Below are positions 16,340 to 25,574 of a stretch of DNA of 48,952 nt, in pieces. A model generated the notes under the pieces. That model searched no databases and had not been told where the DNA came from. It saw nothing but the letters and a program-made list of their open reading frames with translations. The translations under genes and the position numbers were made by a program. How positions within the stretch are numbered: the stretch's first letter is position 1; the number at the start of each line of letters is the position of its first letter. The DNA is from Methylobacter sp. (GTDB lineage: Bacteria; Pseudomonadota; Gammaproteobacteria; Methylococcales; Methylomonadaceae). The stretch covers positions 1-48,952 of the forward strand of contig JAUXXQ010000040.1 in the NCBI GenBank assembly GCA_030684815.1, written 5' to 3'.

Positions 16340-18295
16340 TTATGAAAGTGCTGAACCGCTACTTTTCCACAACAAATCTTCAATACCGCACTGCGGCGAA
16401 AAACCCGCCACCGCATCGATTAAAACCGCCCTAACCCGCGCAAAATCATCGTCTTCAGTTGCCTTAGCCAAGACCGCCAACATCGGCTCCAGTTCCGCCC
16501 ACGGGATGACATGCTCTTGCGCACGCATCACGCGGGCATGATCGGTTTTGCACACATTGTCGCCAATCAACAGCTCCTCATACAGTTTTTCACCTGGCCT
16601 TAAGCCGGTAAAACTAATCTCGATATCGCCGTCAGGATTCGCGGCATCCCTAATTTCCAGCCCGCTCAAATGAATCATGCGTTTGGCCAAATCGACAATA
16701 CGCACCGGTTCGCCCATGTCCAATACAAAAACATCGCCGCCCTGCCCCATTGCGCCCGCCTGAATAACCAACTGCGCGGCTTCGGGAATGGTCATAAAAT
16801 AGCGGATTACGCGTTCATCGGTCACCGTGACCGGCCCGCCTCGGGCAATCTGCTCTTTAAATAGCGGCACCACCGAACCGGAAGAACCTAACACATTGCC
16901 AAAACGCACCATGGTGAAACGGGTGTCGGCACCTGCGTCCTGCTGCAAACTCAGCGCCTGTAAAATCAATTCGGCAAAACGCTTGGTTGCGCCCATGGTA
17001 TTGGTTGGCCTGACTGCCTTATCGGTTGAAATCAACACAAAGGTTTCGACGCCGCTGTTAATCGCCGCCTGCGCCGTGTACAGCGTGCCAAAAATATTGT
17101 TCCAAACCGCCTCGCCGGGATTTTTTTCCACCATCGGCACATGCTTATAAGCCGCCGCATGATAAATCGTCTGCACCTTAAAAGCCTTGCACACTTTCTC
17201 AATACGCTGGGCATCGACCACCGACCCTAACAGCGGAACCAGCGTTATTGGCCGGGCATTATTGAGCTTGCTTAACAGATGCAGCAGGTCTTTTTCCAGC
17301 GCATACAATGCAAATTCGCTTAACTCAAAAAGAATCAGCGACGTCGGCTGCAAGCGGACAATTTGCCGGCACAGTTCAGCGCCGATAGAGCCGCCTGCGC
17401 CGGTGACCATCACTACCTTAGCGGCAATATTGGCATGCAACAGCGATTGATCCGGCGGCACCGCATCACGTCCGAGCAAATCGGCCACATCAATTTCCTG
17501 CAGCGCATCGACGGTGACTTTGCCTTGGGCAATATCGGACAAGCCCGGCATCGACAGCACATGAATCGCAAACGGTTCCAGCAAATGGATAATTTCACTT
17601 TTCCGTGCACGAGTCGCCGAGGGCATCGCCAGCAGCACATCGCTCACCTGATGGCGTTCTATCAAATAGCGCAACGAACTGAGCGGATAAATCCTAAGGC
17701 CATTCACTTTTTGCCGATGCAGCGACGCATCATCATCAAGAAAAGCGACCGGTCTGAATTCGTGGCCATGGCTTAATGCCGAAGCCAGCTGCACACCCGC
17801 GCTGCCGGCACCGTAAATCACCACATTTTTTTTACTGCGCCTTTTTAACGCACGGGCGCCACCTAAGTTTAAATAAACCTCGCCCAACCACCAACGCGCA
17901 AAAAAACGGCTGCCGCCAACCAGCACCATCATGTTCAGCCAATTTAACGGCAATACCGTCCGGGGCACACCTTTGATGCCGGACTCGTACAACACAAAGG
18001 CAAACACCAACGCATAAAGCGTCGTCGCCTGAATAATAGTCCATAACGCCCTGACTTCCATGTAACGGATAATGGCCCGGTACAAACCCAGCTTAACAAA
18101 AATCGGCACCGCAATAATCGGCGCCGCCGCAAACAGATACCACTCGTCGCCTTTAGGGCTATACCACTCCCCCCAACGCAAAGAAAAAGCCGCCCACAGC
18201 GCAAGCATGGCAAAAAACAGATCGGCACTGATGAGCATAAAGGCTTTCTTTCGTCGTGAAAGGCCGATAAACCAAGTGTGTGAAGGCGTCTGCAT
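16340..18295 (-). CDS. WbpM/CapD-like nucleotide-sugar 4,6-dehydratase
   Basis: A 651-residue inner-membrane enzyme. Four N-terminal TM helices (about residues 15-125) precede a first Rossmann region (VVIYGAGSAGVQLA). The catalytic SDR domain begins at VMVTGAGGSIGAELCRQI. The motif STDKAVRPTN followed by MGATKR gives the Met-for-Tyr catalytic dyad of the WbpM/FlaA1 group. These enzymes convert UDP-GlcNAc to a 4-keto-6-deoxy sugar for O-antigen or capsule. It is the last gene of the minus-strand polysaccharide group, 16 bp after the glycosylphosphotransferase gene. Confidence 0.93.
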   Translation of the reverse strand: MQTPSHTWFIGLSRRKKAFMLISADLFFAMLALWAAFSLRWGEWYSPKGDEWYLFAAAPIIAVPIFVKLGLYRAIIRYMEVRALWTIIQATTLYALVFAFVLYESGIKGVPRTVLPLNWLNMMVLVGGSRFFARWWLGEVYLNLGGARALKRRSKKNVVIYGAGSAGVQLASALSHGHEFRPVAFLDDDASLHRQKVNGLRIYPLSSLRYLIERHQVSDVLLAMPSATRARKSEIIHLLEPFAIHVLSMPGLSDIAQGKVTVDALQEIDVADLLGRDAVPPDQSLLHANIAAKVVMVTGAGGSIGAELCRQIVRLQPTSLILFELSEFALYALEKDLLHLLSKLNNARPITLVPLLGSVVDAQRIEKVCKAFKVQTIYHAAAYKHVPMVEKNPGEAVWNNIFGTLYTAQAAINSGVETFVLISTDKAVRPTNTMGATKRFAELILQALSLQQDAGADTRFTMVRFGNVLGSSGSVVPLFKEQIARGGPVTVTDERVIRYFMTIPEAAQLVIQAGAMGQGGDVFVLDMGEPVRIVDLAKRMIHLSGLEIRDAANPDGDIEISFTGLRPGEKLYEELLIGDNVCKTDHARVMRAQEHVIPWAELEPMLAVLAKATEDDDFARVRAVLIDAVAGFSPQCGIEDLLWKSSGSALS

Positions 18296-18311
18296 AAGTG
18301 GACCCTAGTAA

Positions 18312-19358
18312 TTAATCTGCTGCAGATCGCCGGACTTGGGGCTGCCGCGCACCCGCTTTATAACGGTATGCCAGACACAATAACGGCAAATATGCGGCCA
18401 TCAGCCCGACAAGTCCGTCCAATGCCTCCAAGGCAACCAATCCTGCGATGGGTGCCAACCAGAACATATTAATGGCGCAGACGGCCAAGGTAACAGAGCG
18501 ATGCGCGCCGAAACAGCGGGACGCATACTGATAAGCATGACTGCAATGGGCCTGATAAAATTTTTCCCCGCGCAAAACACGGCGGCATAAGGTAACGGTG
18601 GCATCAACAATAAACACACCCAATAAAATCAACCACACCCACAATAACCGGGGCGCCAGCCATGCCGATTGCAAAGAAAGCAACGCCAGCATAATACCCA
18701 AAAAACCGCTGCCGGCATCCCCCATAAAAATACGTGCGGGCGGAAAATTCCAAACCAAAAAGCCAAAAACGGCAGCAGCCAAAAATGTAGGCAGCAGCCA
18801 ATCGTTTGAATCAGGCACAACCAGCGATATACAAAGGGCTGCGCCGCAACTGACCGTAACCGCCTCAACACCGGCAAGGCCGTCAATGCCATCCATAAAG
18901 TTATACAAATTAAGCAGCCAAACAATATAAACCGCCGCCCCCACATAGCCCAGCCAGCCCAAATCAAGCCCGGCACCAAAAACAATCAGCGGCGGCAAAC
19001 CGCCCAACCAATAAAGCCCCCAAACTGCCGCTGAAAAATGTACCAGCAAACGCCAGCGCGCCGCAATATGCCCATGGTCATCGAGAAAACCAGTGGCCGC
19101 GACAACACCGCCCGCACCCGACAACGCCAGGCACAACGAATTAGGCAGCCAACCGATCCAGTTTAAAGCCAGTAACATTGCCAAAAATGACAACACAATA
19201 GCGACACCGCCGCCACGCGGTGTCGGCGCAGAATGCGAACTGCGCTCATTAGGTATGTCGATTAAGTTTTGCGCCAACGCGTAGCGGCGCAAATAACCGG
19301 TGAGCATCCAAGACACAACACTGACCAGCAAAAAAAAACCGCCAACAATCATGGACAC
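18312..19358 (-). CDS. WecA/WbpL family undecaprenyl-phosphate glycosylphosphotransferase
   Basis: A 348-residue polytopic protein of the MraY/WecA superfamily. It attaches the first sugar phosphate to undecaprenyl phosphate. Key blocks are GFLDDHGHIAARWRLLVHF, the NFMDGIDGLAG motif with catalytic aspartates, and FMGDAGSGFLG. About eleven hydrophobic segments are visible. The frame starts at GTG 19358; an ATG two codons later is equally possible. It is 9 bp from the epimerase stop, consistent with one operon. Confidence 0.92.
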   Translation of the reverse strand: MSMIVGGFFLLVSVVSWMLTGYLRRYALAQNLIDIPNERSSHSAPTPRGGGVAIVLSFLAMLLALNWIGWLPNSLCLALSGAGGVVAATGFLDDHGHIAARWRLLVHFSAAVWGLYWLGGLPPLIVFGAGLDLGWLGYVGAAVYIVWLLNLYNFMDGIDGLAGVEAVTVSCGAALCISLVVPDSNDWLLPTFLAAAVFGFLVWNFPPARIFMGDAGSGFLGIMLALLSLQSAWLAPRLLWVWLILLGVFIVDATVTLCRRVLRGEKFYQAHCSHAYQYASRCFGAHRSVTLAVCAINMFWLAPIAGLVALEALDGLVGLMAAYLPLLCLAYRYKAGARQPQVRRSAAD

Positions 19359-19367
19359 GGCCAGCGA

Positions 19368-20327
19368 TTAAAGCGCATTCGACCGCCGCAAAAAATCTTC
19401 AGCAGCCTTCTTCAAAGCCCCGTCAACACTCAAGGGTGGCTGCCAGCCCAATAGATCGCAGGTTTTGCTAATATCGACTTGCAACGAATTGCACAAGCGT
19501 TGCGCCACAGCACGCTTGCCCAACAACAACGCACCGATTTTTAACAGCCAAACAGGTACGGGAAACAATCTGGCCGGCTTGTTCAAGGCATAACCCAAAC
19601 GTTGTAATAATTCTGTCGTGGACATATCCTCACCGTCCCCAGCCAAAAATATCTGGTTAGCGGCGGCCGGATGATCGATACAAGTGACAATTAGATCAAT
19701 CAAATTATCCAGCGCAACAAAACTGCGCTTATTATGCACTGCCGCTAAAGGCAAAGGCACCCCCCGCCGCAGCCAGCACATCATCCTATTAAAATTAGCC
19801 TTCGCCCCCGGGCCATAAACCAATGGCGGGCGAATAATCACCACCTCCATACCGGTTTCAGCGGCCAACTGCCGCAAGGCGTCCTCAGCCTCAAGCTTGG
19901 AAATACTATAAGCATCGACAGGCATCGGCTGATCGTCAGCGGTATAAGGTCGCCCCGACAAAGTCCCTTCGCCATTCACTTTAATAGAACTGATGAAAAT
20001 AAAGCGCCGTACCCCGGCTTCACTGGCCTGCCTGGCCAAATTAAAAGCCCCCTCAACATTAATTTTTCGAAACGCATCCAGCGGGTCATCGGCGTTATCA
20101 TTCATCACATGCACACGCGCAGCAAGATGAATCACCACATTAATATCGCCCAAGGTATCCGTCCAATCAGTCTCCCCATTTATCTCGCCGATGACCACCG
20201 TCTCAATATTGTCGATAGGCAAACTCTTAACATGCACCGCTGCCCGAACGGCTTGCCCTTGTCGAAATAACGCAGCACAGAGCGGTTTGCCGACAAATCC
20301 GGCGGCACCTGATATTAAAATTTTCAT
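19368..20327 (-). CDS. NAD-dependent epimerase/dehydratase (sugar nucleotide)
   Basis: A 319-residue extended SDR. The glycine-rich NAD site is ILISGAAGFVGKPL. HLAARVHVM and the catalytic YSISK (Tyr-x3-Lys), with a preceding FISSIKVNG Ser region, complete the active site. It resembles WbpV/GalE-type UDP-GlcNAc or UDP-QuiNAc 4-epimerase/reductases that accompany WbpL and WbpM. It would therefore supply UDP-FucNAc or UDP-QuiNAc for the lipid-linked first sugar. The exact product is inference. Confidence 0.9.
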   Translation of the reverse strand: MKILISGAAGFVGKPLCAALFRQGQAVRAAVHVKSLPIDNIETVVIGEINGETDWTDTLGDINVVIHLAARVHVMNDNADDPLDAFRKINVEGAFNLARQASEAGVRRFIFISSIKVNGEGTLSGRPYTADDQPMPVDAYSISKLEAEDALRQLAAETGMEVVIIRPPLVYGPGAKANFNRMMCWLRRGVPLPLAAVHNKRSFVALDNLIDLIVTCIDHPAAANQIFLAGDGEDMSTTELLQRLGYALNKPARLFPVPVWLLKIGALLLGKRAVAQRLCNSLQVDISKTCDLLGWQPPLSVDGALKKAAEDFLRRSNAL

Positions 20328-20600
20328 ATAGACAAACTCGTCATATTAACTCAAGCAAATATGGGGACATTTCAACATCAGGTTCCTATAGGGAATATTG
20401 GCGACAACCGAAAACCGCTTATTACACTTTTAAAACTGTTGCTGGATTATCCAGGCAATTCATCGCCCACATTAACCGCAACAGACACAAAAAACTCACA
20501 CAGATACCGAAAACATCATCAGTTGACAGTTTCATTTTAACAAAAGCTATTCCAGTAAGAAACTGGACGCCTTAACCACTGTTGAATTTATCGCACAAAT

Positions 20601-21500
20601 TCAACGTATCAACTCAACCAATCGGATAGGAATTTTTAACGCCAAAAATAACCAATGGGTATACAAGCCATTCTCTTTACACGCCCTAACAATTTCCCGA
20701 TTCAGTTTAACACGAGCCATCAACCCGCTATCACTCAAACCACCTGAGCGCATTATTACCGTCACCCTATCAAGACATGACCATACTATTCTCTGCCCAA
20801 TCAATAACCGGGCAAGCATCTCAAAATCTGCAGCAATTTTATAATCCGTCTTATATATTACTGCCTGCTCATAACATGACCTCTTACAATAAAAAGTAGG
20901 ATGGGCTGGCATCACGCCCATCCTTAATAATGCCGGACTCAACGTGGAAACCCGATATTTCCGCCGTATTTTTTTAATGTCATTCTTATCGACAATATTC
21001 AGGTATGAAAAAACAGCATCCACCTTGGTTTGGCAAAACCTGTCCACTATATCCCGCACCACGTGCTCATCAGAAAACATATCATCTGAATTTAACATGC
21101 CCACATAGTCGCCAGTACAAGCGGCTATGCCTTTATTCATCGCATCATAGACCCCCCTATCTTTTTCGCTAACCCAATAATCGATAGCCTGATCATACTG
21201 CCTCAAAATATCAACCGTTGCATCGCTGGAGCCGCCATCAATAACAATGTACTCAATATTGGCATAACTTTGTTTCAAAATACTTATTATGGTGTCCTGC
21301 AACGTTTCTGCGGCATTAAACACCACGGTAATAATCGAAATTAAGGGCTTACCCGGTAGCGAACGCTTGCAAATATTTTTAGCGCGCAAACCACCATTGA
21401 CCAACTCACACGACTGTAGATGTGAATTTAATTCGGAACCGGAATTATTTTTTATTATAGGGGGCACTGATGATGTAATTATGTTATGCGCCTTTTGCAC
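20601..21500 (-). CDS. Glycosyltransferase family 2
   Basis: A 299-residue protein. Its GT-A domain begins at about residue 50 with PLISIITVVFNAAETLQDT, followed by YIVIDGGSSDATVDIL and the metal-binding MLNSDDMFSDE. The first 50 residues (Ser/Asn-rich, from a GTG at 21500) are not part of the fold, so the true start may lie further in. It is separated from the epimerase by 273 bp that hold no gene. The WcaA-like type usually adds a sugar to an O-antigen or exopolysaccharide unit. Confidence 0.88.
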   Translation of the reverse strand: MQKAHNIITSSVPPIIKNNSGSELNSHLQSCELVNGGLRAKNICKRSLPGKPLISIITVVFNAAETLQDTIISILKQSYANIEYIVIDGGSSDATVDILRQYDQAIDYWVSEKDRGVYDAMNKGIAACTGDYVGMLNSDDMFSDEHVVRDIVDRFCQTKVDAVFSYLNIVDKNDIKKIRRKYRVSTLSPALLRMGVMPAHPTFYCKRSCYEQAVIYKTDYKIAADFEMLARLLIGQRIVWSCLDRVTVIMRSGGLSDSGLMARVKLNREIVRACKENGLYTHWLFLALKIPIRLVELIR

Positions 21501-21803
21501 ACTGCAAAAAGGCTAACCAAGAAATTTAAGCAAAGATTGCAGTATTTTGACAGATAGGGTCAATAATCTACCATGACACATTTTGTGAGGCCATAAGAAA
21601 CCGGATAAGGCAGAACAACCTTAAGAGTATTTAGCTTGACCATATAGCTTAAGCAGAGAAATGCACTGACAGATATACGCTAATTATTTATCTCAGTGAT
21701 GAATTATAAATCTAAGCCCATAAAAAAACCCTCGCCACCAAATAGGTGACGAGGGTTTCAATTCCTTAAACAATAACCCTAAAGTTACTGATTAATTATT
21801 TCA
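21501..21803. other. Intergenic region between pmoB and GT2 gene
   Basis: Three hundred bp of AT-rich DNA with no ORF or repeat that I recognise, apart from the pmo terminator at 21722-21758. The part nearest 21500 should carry the promoter of the GT2 gene, but no convincing -35/-10 pair stood out. Confidence 0.5.
21722..21758 (-). terminator. Rho-independent terminator of pmoCAB
   Basis: Read on the minus strand, a 12-bp stem (ACCCTCGTCACC pairing through one G-U) closes a 5-nt loop and runs into seven U residues. It lies about 46 bp after the pmoB stop codon and so ends the operon. Confidence 0.88.
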
Positions 21804-23048
21804 TTAAATGAAAGATGGAATTAATGGAGCGTCTACCATGATCATTTGACGGTCGCCTGCTTCATCAAAGAAGAATAACAAACCAGCAAAACGGCTGTCT
21901 GGATCATAGATCAAGTCAGCTAAACGGTAAACTTCCCAAGCTGCGTCAGAAGCAGTTACTTGAACAGTTCTTGAAGTACCTGGAGCCAGTGGGCTGTTAT
22001 CGCTAACAGTCAAACCTTCTTCAGCCAACAAGTCATCTGGGTAACCAGTTTCGTCTTCATGTACAGCAGGATCCAAGAAACGAACACCAGCAGTGTTGAA
22101 CTCACCTAAACGTACAGCAGAATCACCATTGTTAGTGATAGTCAATGTCATTTGCATAGCACGACCTGGTACACGATAAGTTGCATCTTCAACTTTAACG
22201 GTAACAGTTCTTGCAGGCAATTCAATTGGCTTCATACCGCGTAACAAACCAGCTTGCAGTGGTGTTGTAACAGGGTATGCTGCGTTTGTGCTGCTCATAG
22301 TGAAAGCAACTATCGCAAGAGTACCTGCTGCAAAGCCCATTGCAACTTTTCTGTCAGTAGCAGTAATCAAAGAATCTGCTTTTCCTGCTTCAACAGCAAG
22401 ATGACGTGGAACAAATACTGGTTTACGAACCCAATATCCCAACCAAACCAGACCTAAGCCATACCAGAAAGCATGCCAGAAGTAAGTGTTGCCCAGGTTA
22501 TATGTTTCCAAGTCAATAGTATCGCCCAACAATGTAGTTACTGGGTTAACAAATGATCCCATAGAACCAGTAACAGTTACCCATTTACCTGGACCGATGA
22601 TTGGACCACCGCCTTGAACGTTCATCATTGTGTGTACGTGCCAGTCACCTGGACGACGTGCTTTCAACAATACTTTAAACTCATAAGTTTCGCCCAGTTC
22701 CAAAGTTACTGAACGTGGAACCAATTGACCACCGATCCATGAACCTTGACGAATAAATACAGGGCCTGGGATACCAATGTTCAAAAAAGATACTTCTGGT
22801 TTATCAACAGTTTCAGGCCATCCCGCGAAAACGTGGAATTTACCGGAAATTGTCATCGTATCATTAACAGCTACAGTGTCTTTTGACCAGTTCAGGTCAA
22901 ACCAATGAATTGTACGCATACGCATGAAAGCGGCTTGCGACTTTTCACCATGAGCAGATGCAGTTGGTGTGTAAAACATCGCTGCTGTAACAGTTACCAG
23001 CAGTGCGACAAAGGACAATTTAGCAACCTTGTCTTTTATTAATTTCAT
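21804..23048 (-). CDS. pmoB: Particulate methane monooxygenase subunit B
   Basis: A 414-residue subunit with two periplasmic cupredoxin domains, required for methane to methanol oxidation in intracytoplasmic membranes. A signal peptide ends at about TASA, leaving the mature N-terminus His33 (AHGEKSQAA). His137 and His139 (GDWHVHTMM) complete the copper site, at the same numbering as the Methylococcus enzyme. Two TM helices follow at about 185-205 and 235-255, then the second cupredoxin domain. GAGGAGG stands just before the ATG. It is the last gene of the operon. Confidence 0.98.
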   Translation of the reverse strand: MKLIKDKVAKLSFVALLVTVTAAMFYTPTASAHGEKSQAAFMRMRTIHWFDLNWSKDTVAVNDTMTISGKFHVFAGWPETVDKPEVSFLNIGIPGPVFIRQGSWIGGQLVPRSVTLELGETYEFKVLLKARRPGDWHVHTMMNVQGGGPIIGPGKWVTVTGSMGSFVNPVTTLLGDTIDLETYNLGNTYFWHAFWYGLGLVWLGYWVRKPVFVPRHLAVEAGKADSLITATDRKVAMGFAAGTLAIVAFTMSSTNAAYPVTTPLQAGLLRGMKPIELPARTVTVKVEDATYRVPGRAMQMTLTITNNGDSAVRLGEFNTAGVRFLDPAVHEDETGYPDDLLAEEGLTVSDNSPLAPGTSRTVQVTASDAAWEVYRLADLIYDPDSRFAGLLFFFDEAGDRQMIMVDAPLIPSFI

Positions 23049-23090
23049 ATATCCTCCTCTATAATAGAGAATCTATAGTTTTCAGAGTAT

Positions 23091-23123
23091 CCAGTGTCAG
23101 CATATTTTTCCGCTAACACCAGG
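23091..23123 (-). promoter_or_regulatory. Short hairpin in the pmoA-pmoB spacer
   Basis: On the minus strand GTGTTAGC can pair with GCTGACAC across a 10-nt A-rich loop. A second small stem, CTCTA-TTA-TAGAG, overlaps the pmoB ribosome-binding site. These may tune the relative amount of PmoB. No U-tract follows, so it is not a terminator. Confidence 0.45.
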
Positions 23124-23155
23124 CTTTTTGTGTGAATTTCTATAACCAAAGGTTC

Positions 23156-23899
23156 TTAAGCGCTTTGGACGAAGCCAGTACCCGCGAACCATTTACCGAA
23201 GAAATGCCACAAGAAGTAGATCAAGATACTCACGAAACCAGAGAAGAACGCTGATACTGGAGCAACGTCTTTACCGAAAGTTCTTAATGTACCTTTTTCA
23301 ACCATTCTGATGTACTCAGGAGTACCAGTTCTTACATAGTGGTAACCTTGTAAATCAGCCAGCGTCATCATCATGCCGTTGTATTCAACAGGAACATGTA
23401 ATGGAGCAATGATTGGCCAGTTACCTGGATAGAACAACAGACCCCATGCCAAACCACCAAGAACAGCAGTCAACGTCATGCTGCCTGACAGCATCAAGAT
23501 AGCATCAAGAACGATAGCACCTGGCATCAGGTTTGAAGGGAAGCAGAAGTTCACTGGGAAATAAGTCCATCCCCAGAAGTTCAAATATCTGTTGACCCAC
23601 TCACCTAACAACAGACCTAAGATGCAGATTACTGCACCAAAAGGCAAACGGTAACGCCACCACAAGCAAGCTTGAACGGCAGCAGGAAAAGTGATTGAAA
23701 CGATTGGAGCTACAGTCACCCAAAGACGACGATCTTTCCAGTCAGTCCAGAAATCCCAGTCACCACCGGTTAACATGTAGTGAATGTGATAACCACCAAG
23801 TACAACGAAGAACAATGTAAACAGAATTAGCCAGTCGAACGTGCGTGAAACTTTAACGGCTTCTGCGCGTGAACGTACAGCTGATTGAGATGCGCTCAT
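23156..23899 (-). CDS. pmoA: Particulate methane monooxygenase subunit A
   Basis: A 247-residue integral membrane subunit, the standard methanotroph marker. Diagnostic blocks include GGDWDFWTDWKDRRLW, FPAAVQACLWWRYRLP, NFWGWTYFPVNFCFPSN and PVEYNGMMMTLADLQG. Seven or so TM helices are visible. Sequence style is that of type Ia gammaproteobacterial PmoA rather than AmoA, PxmA or alphaproteobacterial PmoA. AGGAGG precedes the ATG. It lies between pmoC and pmoB in the usual C-A-B order. Confidence 0.98.
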   Translation of the reverse strand: MSASQSAVRSRAEAVKVSRTFDWLILFTLFFVVLGGYHIHYMLTGGDWDFWTDWKDRRLWVTVAPIVSITFPAAVQACLWWRYRLPFGAVICILGLLLGEWVNRYLNFWGWTYFPVNFCFPSNLMPGAIVLDAILMLSGSMTLTAVLGGLAWGLLFYPGNWPIIAPLHVPVEYNGMMMTLADLQGYHYVRTGTPEYIRMVEKGTLRTFGKDVAPVSAFFSGFVSILIYFLWHFFGKWFAGTGFVQSA

Positions 23900-23955
23900 T
23901 AGCTTACCTCCTAAAGGATTTAAATTATTTTTATTAATTAACCATCTTGACCTTA

Positions 23956-23986
23956 GCTGTTTCGCCCTGAAAAAAAGCGAAACAGC
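23956..23986 (-). promoter_or_regulatory. Strong hairpin between pmoC and pmoA
   Basis: A perfect 10-bp stem (GCTGTTTCGC/GCGAAACAGC) encloses an 11-nt loop whose transcript contains seven U residues. It sits about 33 nt after the pmoC stop. The U-run is in the loop, not after the stem, so a processing or 3'-protecting role for pmoC mRNA is more likely than full termination. Confidence 0.7.
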
Positions 23987-24019
23987 AAGGAGATAGTAAT
24001 TACAACCAAAGACTTATTA

Positions 24020-24772
24020 TTAAGCCAAGTCTTTCTTCAAAAGCTTAGCAATAGCTGCAACTTCTGTATTCACAACACCCAAAACACCTAAAGCAGCCCA
24101 TCCGAAGAATACGAAACCGTAGTGTAAAGGAGCAACGAATAATTCTTCCATGAACCAGAAAGTGTGACCCCACTCATTCAGACCAACATTTGGCAGAATC
24201 ATGAAAGGACCAACAACTGCTACCATATACTGAAGGTGCAGACCTTGTTGGTAAGTAGGAAGTCTTGTTTTTGCATACAAGAAGCAAGCGCCACCAGTGA
24301 TGATGTAGATTGGGTAGCTCAAGTAAAATTCGATGATGTGACTTGGTGTAAAGTCAGTATCACGAACGATAGTTTGATGCCATGTTCCATCTTGCTCTGT
24401 GAAGTAGCTAGCGCCGTAGTAAATAGCGAAAGCATACATTACCAACCAAGTCCAATGTGTGAAGTGTCTTCTCAACTCTTCTCTTGGCGTGATTGACATC
24501 ACTTTACGATCACGAGTTTTCCAGATATAACCCCACAGGATACCTGCAGTTGCCACTTCTAAAACAAACTCAATATAAAGAAAGTTCATCCAGTATGTTT
24601 CGAACTCAGGTGCGAACGAATCCAGACCAGCTGACCAGCCGTAGACACCTTCATACCAACGAACCCAAGCATAAAAGACTACATATAATAATCCACCAAG
24701 GATCATATTTCTTTTATTTAACAGCGGTGCTTCCGCAGCATCAGCTCTCACTGATTCAGTTGTAGCTGCCAT
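24020..24772 (-). CDS. pmoC: Particulate methane monooxygenase subunit C
   Basis: A 250-residue integral membrane subunit. The N-terminal cytosolic helix (MAATTESVRADAAEAPLL) is followed by five to six TM helices. The conserved DTDFTPSHIIEFYLSYP segment, with its Asp and His residues, belongs to the PmoC metal-binding region. The frame extends four codons upstream to 24784, but the GGAGGT ribosome-binding site lies inside those codons, so the start is the ATG at 24772. It is the first gene of the operon. Confidence 0.97.
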   Translation of the reverse strand: MAATTESVRADAAEAPLLNKRNMILGGLLYVVFYAWVRWYEGVYGWSAGLDSFAPEFETYWMNFLYIEFVLEVATAGILWGYIWKTRDRKVMSITPREELRRHFTHWTWLVMYAFAIYYGASYFTEQDGTWHQTIVRDTDFTPSHIIEFYLSYPIYIITGGACFLYAKTRLPTYQQGLHLQYMVAVVGPFMILPNVGLNEWGHTFWFMEELFVAPLHYGFVFFGWAALGVLGVVNTEVAAIAKLLKKDLA

Positions 24773-24814
24773 TTCTACCTCCAAAAATTATCAAATCCCC
24801 AGCTTTTTATGGCC

Positions 24815-24836
24815 GGGAGCTATAGTTACAACTCCC
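24815..24836 (-). promoter_or_regulatory. Small hairpin in pmo leader
   Basis: GGGAG (24815-24819) pairs with CTCCC (24832-24836) in the untranslated leader of pmoC, about 40 nt before the start codon. The stem is short; it may be a structural part of the leader. Confidence 0.35.
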
Positions 24837-24906
24837 TTTTCTCACATGACCACTTAGAAACAACACCAAGAACTCAAGTGACACCAAGTCAATTTAGTGA
24901 GCCGTC

Positions 24907-24934
24907 AGTCTACCAGTTCAATTAGCCTTGTCAA
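24907..24934 (-). promoter_or_regulatory. Sigma70-type promoter of pmoCAB
   Basis: On the minus strand TTGACA (24934-24929) is followed after 16 bp by TAGACT (24912-24907). The -35 is a perfect consensus and the -10 matches 4 of 6 positions. It implies a leader of about 125-130 nt. A sigma70-like promoter agrees with what is known for pmo operons in type I methanotrophs. Confidence 0.65.
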
Positions 24935-24958
24935 GTCAAAAACAAACATCAAACGCAT

Positions 24959-24974
24959 TTCCTTATATAAGGAA
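24959..24974. promoter_or_regulatory. Perfect 16-bp palindrome upstream of pmo promoter
   Basis: TTCCTTATATAAGGAA is fully self-complementary. It ends about 25 bp upstream of the pmo -35 hexamer and about 90 bp upstream of the start of the divergent small exported protein gene. The position fits an activator or repressor site for the pmo operon or for the divergent gene. Confidence 0.5.
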
Positions 24975-25063
24975 TTTTACCCATTAAATTCATCACACTT
25001 AAAATATTGATTCCTGCTAGAATTAATTTTAGCCGTAATCATTCACCAACCCACCTTGACCCC

Positions 25064-25501
25064 ATGAAAAAATATTCCATTCTGATTTTTATCGCCGCAC
25101 TGACAACGCTGCTCCTAGTCCAAAAAGAAGTCGTCATGCCTTTCGTTTACAAAGCAATCCAATCAGACTTATTCCTTATTGACAGCGAAGACCAAGGCGA
25201 CCAGTCTGCCATTTCCACACCATTAACAGCCCTCGCCTTTAGCTATTGCAATAGCCATATTAAAGCCAACCTAGATACAGACACTTCCGCCAACTTCCCC
25301 GAAAAGCCAATTAACGCCTGGAGCCTGGGAAACTACCAATATGTAATCAACGCCGAAGTCGACATCACCAACGCCACGACAGGCACAACCACAAAAAAAT
25401 ACGCCTGCCGCATTAATTACAAAAATGGCGACGACCAAGAAGGCATACTTGACCCCGCCAACTGGTCTATCGAGGGGCTCTCTGGCTTAAGCTCGCTCTA
25501 A
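25064..25501 (+). CDS. Small membrane-anchored or secreted protein, unknown
   Basis: A 145-residue protein. The ATG at 25064 gives MKKYSILIFIAALTTLLLVQKE, an N-terminal signal anchor. An upstream in-frame ATG at 25007 would add 19 residues that spoil this signal, so it is rejected. The rest is soluble, with two Cys residues (FSYCNSHIKA, KKYACRINY) and a beta-rich, Thr-rich middle. No family is recognised. It is divergent from pmoCAB and ends at a strong bidirectional terminator. Confidence 0.7.
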   Translation: MKKYSILIFIAALTTLLLVQKEVVMPFVYKAIQSDLFLIDSEDQGDQSAISTPLTALAFSYCNSHIKANLDTDTSANFPEKPINAWSLGNYQYVINAEVDITNATTGTTTKKYACRINYKNGDDQEGILDPANWSIEGLSGLSSL

Positions 25502-25574
25502 CACAACAACACAAAGGCTCCAGCGGCCCCACATCAAAATCCACCCACCTAATACCACGACTATCTGTGGGCAT

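Noticed and set aside
16122-16541. 139-residue plus-strand ORF
   Set aside because: The first half is translated dispersed repeat and the rest is antisense to the WbpM-like gene.
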